Source: Pseudomonas sp. Irchel s3b2 (GTDB taxonomy: Bacteria > Pseudomonadota > Gammaproteobacteria > Pseudomonadales > Pseudomonadaceae). From it: a stretch of DNA of 64,000 nt. This document shows positions 52,256 to 61,417 of the stretch, piece after piece (position 1 is the stretch's first letter; every line of letters starts with the position of its first letter). The stretch spans positions 28,975 to 92,974 of the forward strand of contig NZ_FYEB01000020.1 in assembly GCF_900187445.1 (NCBI RefSeq), read 5' to 3'. Below the pieces are notes generated by a model. That model was not told the origin of the DNA. It did no database searches and worked only from the letters and a program-made list of their open reading frames with translations. The translations under genes were made by a program, and so were the position numbers.

Positions 52256-53709
52256 CAGCGGTCTCCCTGTTTGGCCAGATGCTCGCGGGCCATGTCATGC
52301 AGTGAGCGGGCGGCGGGTTTTGGTGCGCTGTGGTTCTGGGTCCACGGGCCGACGTTGCTCGGGGTCAGCGCGCGCAGGCGAGTGGCGAAGAAGCCGAACC
52401 AGCGATAGAGCGTTGGCGAGCTGTTGAGCTTTGCCCAGGCGTTCCAGATAAAGCGTTCTTTGCGCGAGTACTTGCTGCCTTGGCCGCGCATCACTTGATG
52501 CGGGCTGTCCGGCGCTTTGACGTTCTCTTCCCGTAGGCGACGTAGCAATGCAGGGATCGGAATTTTTACCGGGCAGACTTCACCGCAAGCGCCGCATAAC
52601 GAAGACGCACTCGGGTGATCGGGGACTTTCGCCAGGCCGACCATGTGTGGGGTGATGATTTTTCCGATAGGCCCAGGGTAAACCTCCCCATAGGCATGGC
52701 CGCCGATTCGGGTGTAGACCGGGCAATGATTCATACAGGCGCCGCAGCGGATGCAGTTCAGGGTCTGGCGCAGTTCACTGTCGGCAAAGGCTTGGCTGCG
52801 ACCGTTGTCGAGCAATACCAGATGCACTTCCTGTGGGCCGTCGAGCTCATGTTCCTTGCGCGGCCCCGAGATCATGTTGACGTAGGTGGTGATCGGTTGG
52901 CCGAGGGCCGAACGGGTCAGCAGCGACAACAGCGGTACAACGTCCCGCAGGTTCTCGACGACTTTCTCGATGCCGGTGACGGCAATGTGTACGGGCGGCA
53001 CGGTGGTCGACATGCGCCCGTTGCCTTCGTTTTCCACCAGCAGCAAGGTGCCGGTTTCGGCCACGGCGAAGTTGACGCCGGAGACGCCGATGTCAGCTTC
53101 AAAGAATTTCTGTCGCAAGACTTTGCGACCGATCTGAATGAGTTGGTCAACGTCCTTGGTGTACTCCACGCCAAGTTTGTCGTGGAACAAGGACGCGACC
53201 TGACCGGCATTCTTGTGGATCGCCGGCATAATGATGTGTGAAGGCTTCTCGTGGTCGAGCTGGACGATAAATTCGCCCATGTCCGACTCCAGGCATTCAA
53301 TGCCTTGAGCCGCGAGGACATGGTTCATCTCCATCTCTTCGCTGACCATCGATTTGCCCTTGATCACTTGCCGCGCCTCGTGAGCACGGATGATCGATAA
53401 GACGATGCCATTGGCCTCGTCCACCGTTTCCGCCCAGTGCACTGTCACACCGTTGCGGGTCAGGTTCTGTTCAAGCTGCTCGAGCAGGTCGGGCAACTTG
53501 GATAAAGCACGGGCGCGGACAGCATTGCCCAGCGCTCGCAAATGTTCTCGCTCAAAGGCATCGCTGAAGGACGCTGCCCGTTTGCTCATTAGTGAATCCA
53601 TCGCGCTGCGAAAGTTGTTTCGCAGTTGCGTGTCAGCCAAAGCCTTGTGAGCCCGGGCGCGAAAATCTTCTTCTACGGCAACTGTAGGAATAATCGTGGA
53701 AGTGCTCAT
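52255..53709 (-). CDS. lutB: LutB-type iron-sulfur L-lactate utilisation protein
   Basis: The 484-residue protein has a LUD domain followed by two Fe-S motifs (CIRCGACMNHCPVY at about 315 and CGACGEVCPVKIPIPALL at about 370) and a C-terminal LutB-specific tail. It is the electron-transferring subunit of LutABC. The ATG at 53709 overlaps the lutA stop; the extra upstream codons are inside lutA and unlikely. Confidence 0.93.
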   Translation of the reverse strand: MSTSTIIPTVAVEEDFRARAHKALADTQLRNNFRSAMDSLMSKRAASFSDAFEREHLRALGNAVRARALSKLPDLLEQLEQNLTRNGVTVHWAETVDEANGIVLSIIRAHEARQVIKGKSMVSEEMEMNHVLAAQGIECLESDMGEFIVQLDHEKPSHIIMPAIHKNAGQVASLFHDKLGVEYTKDVDQLIQIGRKVLRQKFFEADIGVSGVNFAVAETGTLLLVENEGNGRMSTTVPPVHIAVTGIEKVVENLRDVVPLLSLLTRSALGQPITTYVNMISGPRKEHELDGPQEVHLVLLDNGRSQAFADSELRQTLNCIRCGACMNHCPVYTRIGGHAYGEVYPGPIGKIITPHMVGLAKVPDHPSASSLCGACGEVCPVKIPIPALLRRLREENVKAPDSPHQVMRGQGSKYSRKERFIWNAWAKLNSSPTLYRWFGFFATRLRALTPSNVGPWTQNHSAPKPAARSLHDMAREHLAKQGDR

Positions 53710-54530
53710 CGGGCACCTCCGGTACGTTGCCAAAGGAAGCTGGCTAGATGCTGACCGCGTAACGCTTCCTGCTGTTTCTCCAACGAGCCATTGATGTTCA
53801 TCAGGCAACCGCAGTCGGCACTGAGTACCTTGTGCGCGCCGGATTCCTTCAGCGCCCGGGTCTTGTCAGCCACCATCGCGCCGGAAATATCTGGCATACG
53901 GACGCTGAAAGTCCCACCAAAGCCACAGCATTCACTTTCGTGGCTATGGTCGACTCGCTCCACATTGCTTAACTGCGCCAACAACTCACGGCCGTGCAGG
54001 TGGGTGTTCATTTCACGGCGTGCCGAACACGACGTGTGCAGCGCCACTTTGACCGGCTCACCGCTGTCCTTGAGCTGCACCTTGCAGACAAACAGCAGAA
54101 ACTCGGCCAGCTCATAAGTCCGGGCGGCCAGGGCTTGAACCTGTTTCAGCGTTTGCGGCTCGTCCTTGAACAAGTCGGCGTAGTGTTCGCGCAACATGCC
54201 CGCGCAAGACCCCGACGGCACCACCACCGGATAGTCGCCGGCAAACAGCGCCAATTGCGAGCGCGCCACGGTCCGGGCCTGTTCGGTGTAACCCGAGGTG
54301 TAGGCCGGTTGTCCGCAGCAGCTTTGCCCTTGCGGGTATTCGACACGAATGCCTTCGCGTTCCAGCAGATGAATCGCGTCCATCCCGGCTTCCGGGTAGA
54401 ACAAATCCACCACGCAAGTCCCGAACAGGTAGACCCGTGACGGTTTCTCGCTGGGGTATTGCCGAGGCTCGGGCAGTGGCGGGGCGACGCGGGTCGCATT
54501 CGGCACTGCGTTGTAAAAAAGCTCGCTCAT
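53706..54530 (-). CDS. lutA: LutA/LldE-type (Fe-S)-binding protein
   Basis: The 274-residue protein has two CCG domains (CQ..., GQSCCGQPAYTSGYTEQA and ESECCGFGGTFSVRMPDIS), which bind a non-cubane Fe-S centre of the L-lactate-oxidising complex. It is the first gene of the lutABC-dld block and follows lctP on the same strand after 151 bases. Confidence 0.93.
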   Translation of the reverse strand: MSELFYNAVPNATRVAPPLPEPRQYPSEKPSRVYLFGTCVVDLFYPEAGMDAIHLLEREGIRVEYPQGQSCCGQPAYTSGYTEQARTVARSQLALFAGDYPVVVPSGSCAGMLREHYADLFKDEPQTLKQVQALAARTYELAEFLLFVCKVQLKDSGEPVKVALHTSCSARREMNTHLHGRELLAQLSNVERVDHSHESECCGFGGTFSVRMPDISGAMVADKTRALKESGAHKVLSADCGCLMNINGSLEKQQEALRGQHLASFLWQRTGGAR

Positions 54531-54630
54531 CAGGCGTGTCTCCGGGTGGTCCCGGTTATCCGTCCGCTGAGGCTGCTGAATATAGAGAGGGAAGCTTTCA
54601 GCAGCCTTGCAGACCCGGTTGTGAATAGCT

Positions 54631-54655
54631 GACGCCGGGGGCGTAACCCGGCGTC
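54631..54655. terminator. Hairpin between lctP and lutA
   Basis: GACGCCGGG / CCCGGCGTC forms a 9-bp stem with a 7-base loop, with a T-run only on the plus strand. On the minus strand it may partly attenuate transcription or stabilise the lctP message, giving different transporter and enzyme levels. Confidence 0.5.
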
Positions 54656-54681
54656 GGTTTTTTCCGTGTCGCGTGTAGTTC

Positions 54682-56373
54682 TTAGTGCACCAGCATGCCG
54701 GTGAACCAGTAGGCCTGAGCCAACGTGATCAGGCCGACGATCGTTGCAAAGAATAGGCTGTGCTTGAGGGTGAAGCGGAACAGATCCGATTCCTTGCCCA
54801 CCAGCCCGGTCGCGGCGCAGGCCACGGCGATCGATTGCGGCGAAATCATCTTGCCAGTCACGCCGCCGCTGGTGTTCGCCGCCACCAGCAAGGTGTCGTT
54901 GACGCCGATCTGGTGCGCGGTGGTTGCTTGCAGCGAACTGAACAGTGCGTTGGACGAAGTATCGGAACCGGTCAGGAACACGCCGAGCCAGCCGAGAAAT
55001 GGCGAGAAGAACGGGAATGCCGCGCCGGTGCCTGCGAGTACCAGAGCCATGGTCGATGACATGCCCGAGTAATTGGTGACGAAGGCAAAGGCCAGCACCA
55101 TGCCGATGGACAAAATCGGCCAGCGCAGTTCGTAGACGGTCTCTTTAAAAGTGGTAAGACCAGTTTTTAGATTGATCTTCAGCACCAGCATCGAGATCAG
55201 CGCAGAGAAGAAAATCGCCGTGCCGGTCGCGGAAATCGGATCGAGTTTGAACACCGCCGGAATCGCCGTCGGGGCGGTCACGATTGGGGCGACCTTGATC
55301 ACCATTTGATCCAGATGCGGAATCGCGAAGTTGAACACCCAGCCATACATCGAGCCGCCCGCAGCGAACATGGCCTTGAACGGTTTCAGCGTCCAGATCG
55401 TGACCAGCACGGTGAGGATCAGGAACGGCGACCAGGCTTTGAAAATTTCCCCCAGGCTGTAAGGCGAAGGCACGGTGGTGCGCGGTTGGCCGAAACCACC
55501 AGTGCTGGCCACCACGGAAGCCGAGACGGCGCCGACGATGTGGGCGCCAGCGGCGCGTTTTGGCTGCCAGATTTTCAGGAATAGCGTCAGGGAAACCAGG
55601 CTGGCCAGCGCCGAGGTGATGTCCGGCAGTTCCGGGCCGATGAAGTTCGAGGTGAAGTATTGGGTGACGGCGAAGCTCAAGCCGGCCACCAGAGCCGCCG
55701 GCCAGGTTTCCCGAACGCCGCGCAGGCCGTCCATCATGAACACCAGCCAGAACGGCACGAACAGCGACAGCAATGGCAGTTGGCGACCGGTCATGGCGCC
55801 GATCTTGAACGCGTCAATGCCGGTGACTTGCCCGGCGACGATAATCGGAATCCCCAATGCGCCAAAGGCTACCGGCGCAGTGTTGGCGATCAGGCACAGG
55901 CCGGCAGCGTACAGTGGGTTGAAACCCAGTCCCACCAGCAGCGCGGCGGTAATCGCTACCGGTGCGCCGAAACCGGCGGCACCTTCCAGGAAGGCGCCGA
56001 AGCAGAAACCGATCAGCAGCACTTGCAGGCGTTGGTCATCGGTGATCGACAGCACTGAGCTGCGGATCACTTCGAACTGGCCACTTTTGACCGTCAGTTT
56101 GTAGAGGAACACCGCTGCCACGATGATCCAGGCAATCGGCCACAAGCCGTAGGCGAAGCCATATCCGGCTGCCGCGAAGGCCATATCGACCGGCATCTGG
56201 AACGCGAAGATTGCCACGGCAATCGACAGCGCCAGGGTAATGCTGCCGGCCACGTGGCCTTTGAGGCGGAACACGGCCAAAGCCAGGAAGAAAAATACGA
56301 TGGGAATGACGGCCGCGAGTGCGGAGACGCCGAGACTGCCGAGCGGGCTGTAGAGCTGTTGCCAGGTTTGCAT
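54682..56373 (-). CDS. lctP: L-lactate permease (LctP family)
   Basis: The 563-residue membrane protein is a LctP/GlcA-type proton-lactate symporter: TWQQLYSPLGSLGVSALAAVIPIVFFF at the start, GFGAPVAITAALLVGLGFNP, TGSDTSSNALFSSLQ and GVTGKMISPQSIAVACAATG are family motifs. About 13 transmembrane helices. It supplies lactate or glycolate to the LutABC and Dld enzymes encoded downstream. It is divergent from lldR. Confidence 0.94.
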   Translation of the reverse strand: MQTWQQLYSPLGSLGVSALAAVIPIVFFFLALAVFRLKGHVAGSITLALSIAVAIFAFQMPVDMAFAAAGYGFAYGLWPIAWIIVAAVFLYKLTVKSGQFEVIRSSVLSITDDQRLQVLLIGFCFGAFLEGAAGFGAPVAITAALLVGLGFNPLYAAGLCLIANTAPVAFGALGIPIIVAGQVTGIDAFKIGAMTGRQLPLLSLFVPFWLVFMMDGLRGVRETWPAALVAGLSFAVTQYFTSNFIGPELPDITSALASLVSLTLFLKIWQPKRAAGAHIVGAVSASVVASTGGFGQPRTTVPSPYSLGEIFKAWSPFLILTVLVTIWTLKPFKAMFAAGGSMYGWVFNFAIPHLDQMVIKVAPIVTAPTAIPAVFKLDPISATGTAIFFSALISMLVLKINLKTGLTTFKETVYELRWPILSIGMVLAFAFVTNYSGMSSTMALVLAGTGAAFPFFSPFLGWLGVFLTGSDTSSNALFSSLQATTAHQIGVNDTLLVAANTSGGVTGKMISPQSIAVACAATGLVGKESDLFRFTLKHSLFFATIVGLITLAQAYWFTGMLVH

Positions 56374-56425
56374 ATGGGGTGGCCCCTAATTGTTGTTGGT
56401 CAGGCACTGGTCAGCGTTCTTGGAT

Positions 56426-56442
56426 AATTGGTAATACCAATT
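56426..56442. promoter_or_regulatory. LldR operator
   Basis: AATTGGTA-A-TACCAATT is a perfect palindrome apart from its centre base. TTGGTNNNACCAA is the binding pattern of FadR-subfamily GntR regulators, including LldR. It lies 53 bases upstream of lctP, in the divergent region shared with lldR, where lactate-responsive repression is expected. Confidence 0.8.
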
Positions 56443-56635
56443 TACAATCGCTGTTGGCTAGGGTAAAAGCCTTGTATGCGGTGTGTCAATTTGCCGCCCT
56501 AAAACTTTTGTCGAATGAGCGGTGCAGAACGCATCTGATCTGTTCGATCTAGCGTCGCCTGGTAGGTGCTGACACAGCGCCGATAGGCCAGAATAGAGAG
56601 CCCGGCGAGCCGTCGGGATCGTGGAGAATTGAGTG

Positions 56636-57403
56636 ATGGGGTTTGATCAGATTCGGCAGCGCCGTTTGTCTGACGATATTGTCGAGCAACTCGAGGGGAT
56701 GATTCTCGAGGGCACGTTGAAGGCTGGAGAGCGTCTGCCGGCAGAGCGTGCCTTGGCCGAGCAGTTCGGCGTGTCACGCCCTTCGTTGCGCGAAGCGATT
56801 CAGAAACTGGCCGCCAAAGGATTGCTGGTCAGCCGTCAGGGCGGCGGTAACTATGTGGTGGAATCCCTGGGCTCGACGTTCAGTGATCCACTGTTGCATC
56901 TGCTGGAAAGCAACCCCGAGGCCCAGCGTGATTTACTGGAGTTTCGTCATACGCTGGAAGCATCCTGTGCTTACTACGCGGCATTGCGCGCCACGGACGT
57001 GGATCGCGAGCGGCTGACGGCGGCGTTCGACGAATTGCAGGACTGCTATTCGCGCCATGACGAGGTGGGTCGGGCGGAGGAGGGCGCGGCGGATGCGAAG
57101 TTTCATTTGGCGATCGCCGAGGCCAGTCATAACGCAGTGCTGCTGCACACCATTCGTGGTCTGTTCGACCTGCTCAAGCGCAATGTCGTGACCAACATCG
57201 GCGGCATGTACAAACAGCGCGCTGAAACCCGCGACATGTTGATCGCTCAGCACAGAGAATTGTATCTGGCGATTATCGAAGGTCGGGCAGAGCAGGCACG
57301 AGAGGTTTCCAGTCGGCACATTTTGTATGTGCAGGAAGTGCTGGAAGAGGTGCGTCAGGAAGTGCAGCGCGTGGCTCGGGCGGAGCGGCGCAAGGGGATG
57401 TAG
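56636..57403 (+). CDS. lldR: GntR/FadR-family lactate-responsive regulator
   Basis: The 255-residue regulator has the GntR winged helix (LSDDIVEQLEGMILEGTLKAGERLPAERALAEQFGVSRPSLREAIQKLAAKGLLVSRQGGGNYV) and a FadR-type all-helical ligand domain (FCD) with the metal-binding D/H residues (KFHLAIAEASHN, HRELYLAI). It should repress lctP and the lut genes without lactate. The ATG at 56636 gives the usual MGFDQIRQRR start; the preceding GTG is less likely. Confidence 0.9.
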   Translation: MGFDQIRQRRLSDDIVEQLEGMILEGTLKAGERLPAERALAEQFGVSRPSLREAIQKLAAKGLLVSRQGGGNYVVESLGSTFSDPLLHLLESNPEAQRDLLEFRHTLEASCAYYAALRATDVDRERLTAAFDELQDCYSRHDEVGRAEEGAADAKFHLAIAEASHNAVLLHTIRGLFDLLKRNVVTNIGGMYKQRAETRDMLIAQHRELYLAIIEGRAEQAREVSSRHILYVQEVLEEVRQEVQRVARAERRKGM

Positions 57404-57421
57404 TCAGTTAGTTCTGTAAAC

Positions 57422-57452
57422 GATCGTTCCCACGCAGAGCGTGGGAACGATC
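57422..57452. repeat. Intergenic hairpin repeat between lldR and smpB
   Basis: GATCGTTCCCACGC-AGA-GCGTGGGAACGATC is a perfect 14-bp stem with a 3-base loop. It belongs to a palindrome family seen in many Pseudomonas intergenic regions, and here separates the convergent genes lldR and smpB, so it may serve as a bidirectional terminator. Confidence 0.8.
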
Positions 57453-57463
57453 AGGTCGAAAGA

Positions 57464-57946
57464 TTAATCTTCCTTACCCTTGTTGCGCACCGCACGCTGC
57501 AATTCACGACCGGCGTCGCGTTCGCGTTCGGTATCACGCTTGTCGTATTCCTTCTTGCCCTTGCCCAGAGCGATCTCGCACTTGACCATGTGCTTGCTCC
57601 AGTACCAGGACAGGCACACGCAGGCGTAACCCTTTTGCTGCACGGCAGCGGCCAGCTTTTCCAGCTCGCGCCGGTTGAGCAGCAATTTCCGCGTGCGGGT
57701 CGGATCAGCGATGACGTGGGTGCTGGCGGTCGTCAGGGGCGTAATGTGGCTGCCGAGCAGCCAGGCCTCGCCATCCTTGAGCAGTACGTAACTGTCAACC
57801 AGTTGTAGCTTGCTTGCCCGCAAACTTTTTACTTCCCAGCCGGCCAGGACCAGACCAGCCTCGAACTTATGCTCGATGAAGTAATCGTGTCGCGCCTTTT
57901 TGTTTTGCGCGATGGTCCCTGTTGGGTGTTTCTTCTGTTTAGCCAT
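57464..57946 (-). CDS. smpB: SsrA-binding protein
   Basis: The 160-residue protein is SmpB: QNKKARHDYFIEHKFEAGLVLAGWEVKSLR, DPTRTRKLLLNRRELEKL and the basic C-terminal tail. It binds tmRNA (encoded at 47219) and brings it to stalled ribosomes. I start at the ATG at 57946 (MAKQKKHP), the conserved start. Confidence 0.96.
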   Translation of the reverse strand: MAKQKKHPTGTIAQNKKARHDYFIEHKFEAGLVLAGWEVKSLRASKLQLVDSYVLLKDGEAWLLGSHITPLTTASTHVIADPTRTRKLLLNRRELEKLAAAVQQKGYACVCLSWYWSKHMVKCEIALGKGKKEYDKRDTERERDAGRELQRAVRNKGKED

Positions 57947-58064
57947 AGGGGCGGCATTATAGGGAGTTGCAAGCGAGTCGGCTACGGTGACGCTACGTGC
58001 TTGAGCAGGTTGATTGAATCCCGGACAATGCGGCCTCTTTTTTGAACGCTTGGGCGTGATAACG

Positions 58065-59468
58065 ATGTCGACAGACAAGGTTTCTGTCCACGGCAGTTGG
58101 GCTAGCCGCTGGGTCTTCATACTCGCCGCGACCGGTTCGGCCGTGGGGCTGGGTAGCATCTGGAAATTCCCTTACATGGTCGGCGTCTACGGTGGCGGAG
58201 CCTTCGTGCTGATGTTCCTGGCCTGTATCGCGCTGATCGGTGTGCCCGTCATGTTGGCCGAAACCCTGATCGGCCGACGCGCACGGCAGAGCCCGGCGAA
58301 TGCCTTGAAGGTCCTGGCGCTGGAGGCGGGGCATTCGGCGAAGTGGTCCTGGGGCGCGTTTGCCGGGATGATCACGGCGTTGCTGATTCTGTCTTTCTAT
58401 AGTGTGGTGGGCGGCTGGTCGCTGGATTACATCATCGACATGGGGCGTGGCGACTTCCAGGGCGCGACACCTGATCAGGTCGGCGCGTACTTCGGCAATG
58501 TGATCGCTGATCCATGGCGCCTGACACTTTGGCACACGATTTTCATGCTCCTCTCCGCCGTGGTGATCGCCAAAGGCGTGGTCGCCGGTCTGGAGCGCAG
58601 CTTGCGGATCATGATGCCGCTGCTGTTCGTGATGATCCTTGTGTTGCTGGGTTACAGCATGACCACGGGCCATTTCATGGAAGGCGTGCATTTCATGTTC
58701 GACTTCCATCCGGAAAAAGTGCTCGACGGCTTGCTGCCGGCGATGGGGCACGCTTTCTTTTCCCTAAGTGTGGGCGTCGGTTCGATCATGATCTACGGCG
58801 CTTATATGCCGAAGAGTTCCTCGATTTCCGGGACTGTGGTCGGCGTGGCACTGCTCGATACCTTCGTTTCCCTGGTGGCGGGTCTGGCATTGTTTCCGAT
58901 TGTGTTCGCTGCCGGCCTGAACCCGAGCGAAGGCCCTGGCCTAATGTTCGTCAGCCTGCCATTTGCCTTTGGCAACGTAGCGTTCGGCCAGTTGATGGGC
59001 GTAGTGTTCTTCGTGCTGGTAGCAATTGCGGCCTGGAGTTCGGCGATTTCCCTGCTTGAACCGATGGTGGCTTACCTGGTTGAGCGCACGAAGATCAGTC
59101 GTGCCTGGGTCACCTTCTGGCTGGCGTTCATTTGCTGGTTCGTTGGTCTGGGTACCGTGTTTTCCTTCAATATCTGGAAGGAAGCCAAGTTTTTCGTGAA
59201 CGAAGGCGGGATGTTCCATCTCTACCAATGGGGGGCTGCCGGTGGCCTGGACTTCTTTGGTGTGATCGATTTCTTCACCTCGCGGATCATGTTGCCACTC
59301 GGTGGTTTGTGTTTCGTGGTGTTTGCGGGCTGGGTGATGGGGCGTGAAGCGGTGCGCGACGAGTTGTCGATCCGCCGTCCGGTGCTGTTCGCCCTGTCCC
59401 TGTTCTTGATGCGCTATGTGGCGCCCATCGGCATTCTTGTAGTGTTTGCCGCCCAGCTGTGGAAGTAA
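58065..59468 (+). CDS. Sodium-dependent transporter (NSS/SNF family)
   Basis: The 467-residue protein has the family start (WASRWVFILAATGSAVGLGSIWKFPYMVGVYGGGAFVLMFL), eleven or so helices and the unwound TM1/TM6 glycines of Na+-coupled amino-acid symporters (LeuT/TnaT-type). The substrate is unknown. It is divergent from smpB, the conserved arrangement in Pseudomonas. Confidence 0.93.
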   Translation: MSTDKVSVHGSWASRWVFILAATGSAVGLGSIWKFPYMVGVYGGGAFVLMFLACIALIGVPVMLAETLIGRRARQSPANALKVLALEAGHSAKWSWGAFAGMITALLILSFYSVVGGWSLDYIIDMGRGDFQGATPDQVGAYFGNVIADPWRLTLWHTIFMLLSAVVIAKGVVAGLERSLRIMMPLLFVMILVLLGYSMTTGHFMEGVHFMFDFHPEKVLDGLLPAMGHAFFSLSVGVGSIMIYGAYMPKSSSISGTVVGVALLDTFVSLVAGLALFPIVFAAGLNPSEGPGLMFVSLPFAFGNVAFGQLMGVVFFVLVAIAAWSSAISLLEPMVAYLVERTKISRAWVTFWLAFICWFVGLGTVFSFNIWKEAKFFVNEGGMFHLYQWGAAGGLDFFGVIDFFTSRIMLPLGGLCFVVFAGWVMGREAVRDELSIRRPVLFALSLFLMRYVAPIGILVVFAAQLWK

Positions 59469-59475
59469 CGCTGAC

Positions 59476-59910
59476 ATGACGACACACATTCAACGTTCAG
59501 CCCTACTGCCTTACCCGGCACAAGCGCTGTATGACCTGGTCAACGACGTGGCCCGCTATCCGGAATTCCTGCCATGGTGTTCGTCAGCCGAGGTTCTGGA
59601 AAGCTCTCCCGAGCTTATGCGTGCCAGCGTCGGCGTGGCCAAGGGCGGGCTCAGCCAGCATTTCGTGACACGCAACACCCTGGTGCCCGGGCGTTCGATC
59701 GAGATGAACCTCGAGGAAGGTCCGTTCAGCCAGTTGCACGGCGTCTGGGTGTTCAAGCCGTTGGGCGAAAAGGCCTGCAAGATCAGTCTGGATTTGTCAT
59801 TCGACTATTCAGGACCGCTGGTGCGTGCGACGTTGGGACCTTTGTTCAATCAGGCAGCAAATACGCTGATGGACGCGTTTTGCCAGCGTGCGAAACAGAT
59901 GCATGGTTGA
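59476..59910 (+). CDS. ratA: RatA/CoQ10-binding START-like protein
   Basis: The 144-residue START-fold protein (HIQRSALLPYPAQALYDLVNDVARYPEFLPWCSSAEVL) is RatA, also described as a ribosome-association inhibitor or a ubiquinone-binding COQ10 homologue. It starts 7 bases after the symporter stop. The order smpB, symporter, ratA, rnfH is the usual Pseudomonas core arrangement. Confidence 0.93.
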   Translation: MTTHIQRSALLPYPAQALYDLVNDVARYPEFLPWCSSAEVLESSPELMRASVGVAKGGLSQHFVTRNTLVPGRSIEMNLEEGPFSQLHGVWVFKPLGEKACKISLDLSFDYSGPLVRATLGPLFNQAANTLMDAFCQRAKQMHG

Positions 59911-60217
59911 GGTCGTGATTAAGGTCGAAGTGGTATATGCCGCCGTTGATCGTCAGGTGTTGCTTACCGTAACCGTGCCGGTGGGCACAACAGTGCGAGA
60001 TGTGTTGCTCAACTCCGGCTTGAATAGCGAATTCCCTGAGCTGGATCTGACCAGTTGTCCGGTTGGAATCTTTGGCAAAGTGATCGCTGATCCGGCCAAT
60101 CGTCCGGTTCAGGCAGGGGATCGCCTCGAGATTTACCGGCCGTTGCTGGCTGATCCGAAAGAAGTTCGCCGGTTACGTGCCGCCAAGGCTGCCGAGGCCA
60201 AAGCCCGGAATCAGTGA
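59903..60217 (+). CDS. rnfH: RnfH-family ubiquitin-like protein
   Basis: The 104-residue protein is of the RnfH (UPF0125) beta-grasp family: IKVEVVYAAVDRQVLLTVTVPVGTTVRDVLLNSGL, CPVGIFGKVI, RPVQAGDRLEIYRPLLADPKEVRR. ATG at 59903 lies inside the ratA stop region and gives the standard start. Function is unclear in Pseudomonas; it often lies with ratA. It is the last core gene before the breakpoint. Confidence 0.93.
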   Translation: MVEVVIKVEVVYAAVDRQVLLTVTVPVGTTVRDVLLNSGLNSEFPELDLTSCPVGIFGKVIADPANRPVQAGDRLEIYRPLLADPKEVRRLRAAKAAEAKARNQ

Positions 60218-60684
60218 TCCGGTTGTAACAAAAAGCCCCGATGAAATATTTCCCCTGCCTGGGATATATAGTTAGGTCTTTTTCACACAATTGCTGCATC
60301 AATATACCCCTCTCTGAGGGGTATTTTTTTATCCGAAAAAGATGAGAGATTGCCTCGGGCCAAGTATGTCAAAGCCATGAGTGGCGACATATGCAACGGA
60401 GTACTCCAGAGCAACAAGACGACAATGGTTGAAAGCAACATCCGAGCAACATAGTCTGTCAAAATGGCTAACTCATGGATTTTATGGTGTTTTGTTTTTT
60501 AAAGCGCCATTGGACCATGTTCACTGCTGCATTTCGGTGTTTTTCAAGGTGGTTATCGCGTCCACCATAGTGCTATGTGACCTTCACAACCACGGACAAC
60601 TCGATGAGTCCATGAAGCTCGGGCAAATTACTTGGTATCACGTACTAAGCAGTAGCTAAATTTTAAAGCCTATGGTGAGTTCCA
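60218..60684. other. Breakpoint region after rnfH, AT-rich, no supported gene
   Basis: Immediately after rnfH the sequence AAAAAGCCCCGAT looks like the left half of an rnfH terminator, but the matching right half (ATCGGGGC...) is absent, so the core may have been broken here. A 92-codon open frame (60381-60659) lacks a ribosome site and a recognisable product. The stretch is clearly richer in A and T than the core. Confidence 0.5.
60304..60330 (+). terminator. Rho-independent terminator downstream of rnfH
   Basis: ATACCCCTC-TCT-GAGGGGTAT has a 9-bp stem, 3-base loop and a T-run to 60330. It lies 87 bases after rnfH and could replace the lost native terminator or belong to a small RNA. Confidence 0.8.
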
Positions 60685-61143
60685 TTAATGCCATTGACGC
60701 TTTATTTCCTGCCACTGGTTGTCTGACAGCCACTTATCCGCCACAGGAAAGAAAATATTTTCCTCAGCGTCCATATGATCGTAATATTTTTTGATGAAGT
60801 CATCGACAGTGTCAGTAATCACTCTCGTTTCCTGAGTTGTGTCCTCCAACATCTTCAGCTGTCCAGCAATGCGCCCAAATGCCTGATGATCTCGCTCGAT
60901 ATCGTTGACCCGTGGATGGATCGGTGCTTCAGTCGCTAGCAAGGCCAGCCGAATAAGTTCTTCATTTTCATGGTGGTGTCGCTCTGCATCACCATGCAAG
61001 GCTTCCAGCATCTTGAATAACGGCTTGCAGTCATCAACATCATCGGATTCATGCCTCAGCTTCTTCAGCAACTCTTTGATCTTATTGATTTTTATAGCCA
61101 CCTCATGATGATAGGCCTGAAGTTCTTTCAATAAAACGTTCAT
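60685..61143 (-). CDS. Hemerythrin-like domain protein
   Basis: The 152-residue four-helix protein has the His/Glu pattern of HHE cation-binding hemerythrins: YHHE at residues 11-14, DAERHHHENEELI, RDHQAF and YYDHMDAEENIFFP. The di-iron site would bind O2, NO or iron. It lies in AT-rich DNA unlike the neighbours, with 275 gene-free bases on its downstream side, and is probably acquired. It could be a NO-damage repair (YtfE-like) or oxygen-sensing protein. Confidence 0.85.
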   Translation of the reverse strand: MNVLLKELQAYHHEVAIKINKIKELLKKLRHESDDVDDCKPLFKMLEALHGDAERHHHENEELIRLALLATEAPIHPRVNDIERDHQAFGRIAGQLKMLEDTTQETRVITDTVDDFIKKYYDHMDAEENIFFPVADKWLSDNQWQEIKRQWH

Positions 61144-61417
61144 ATCAAATCCTCATCGCGACACCAAACTATTACAGATAAATGTCTTTAACCAGCAACC
61201 TCCAAGGACACCAAAATCTTTAAATTTCCATAGCTTTCAATATCTTGCCAAATGCACTTGGCAGCACTATTAACCTTTTGAGTATAGGCGAGCAAAAAAC
61301 ACTCACCCCAGGAAATTTTTCCATCCTTGGAAAAAATTGAAATATAAAGTGAGGGCAGTATTCACCCGCCCACCTTTTTCACTTGGCGCCGTCATCAGGC
61401 GCAGATACCTCGTCGGG

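Noticed and set aside
60381..60659. A 92-codon plus-strand frame after rnfH
   Set aside because: No ribosome site, no recognisable domain, and the AT-rich block looks like breakpoint sequence.
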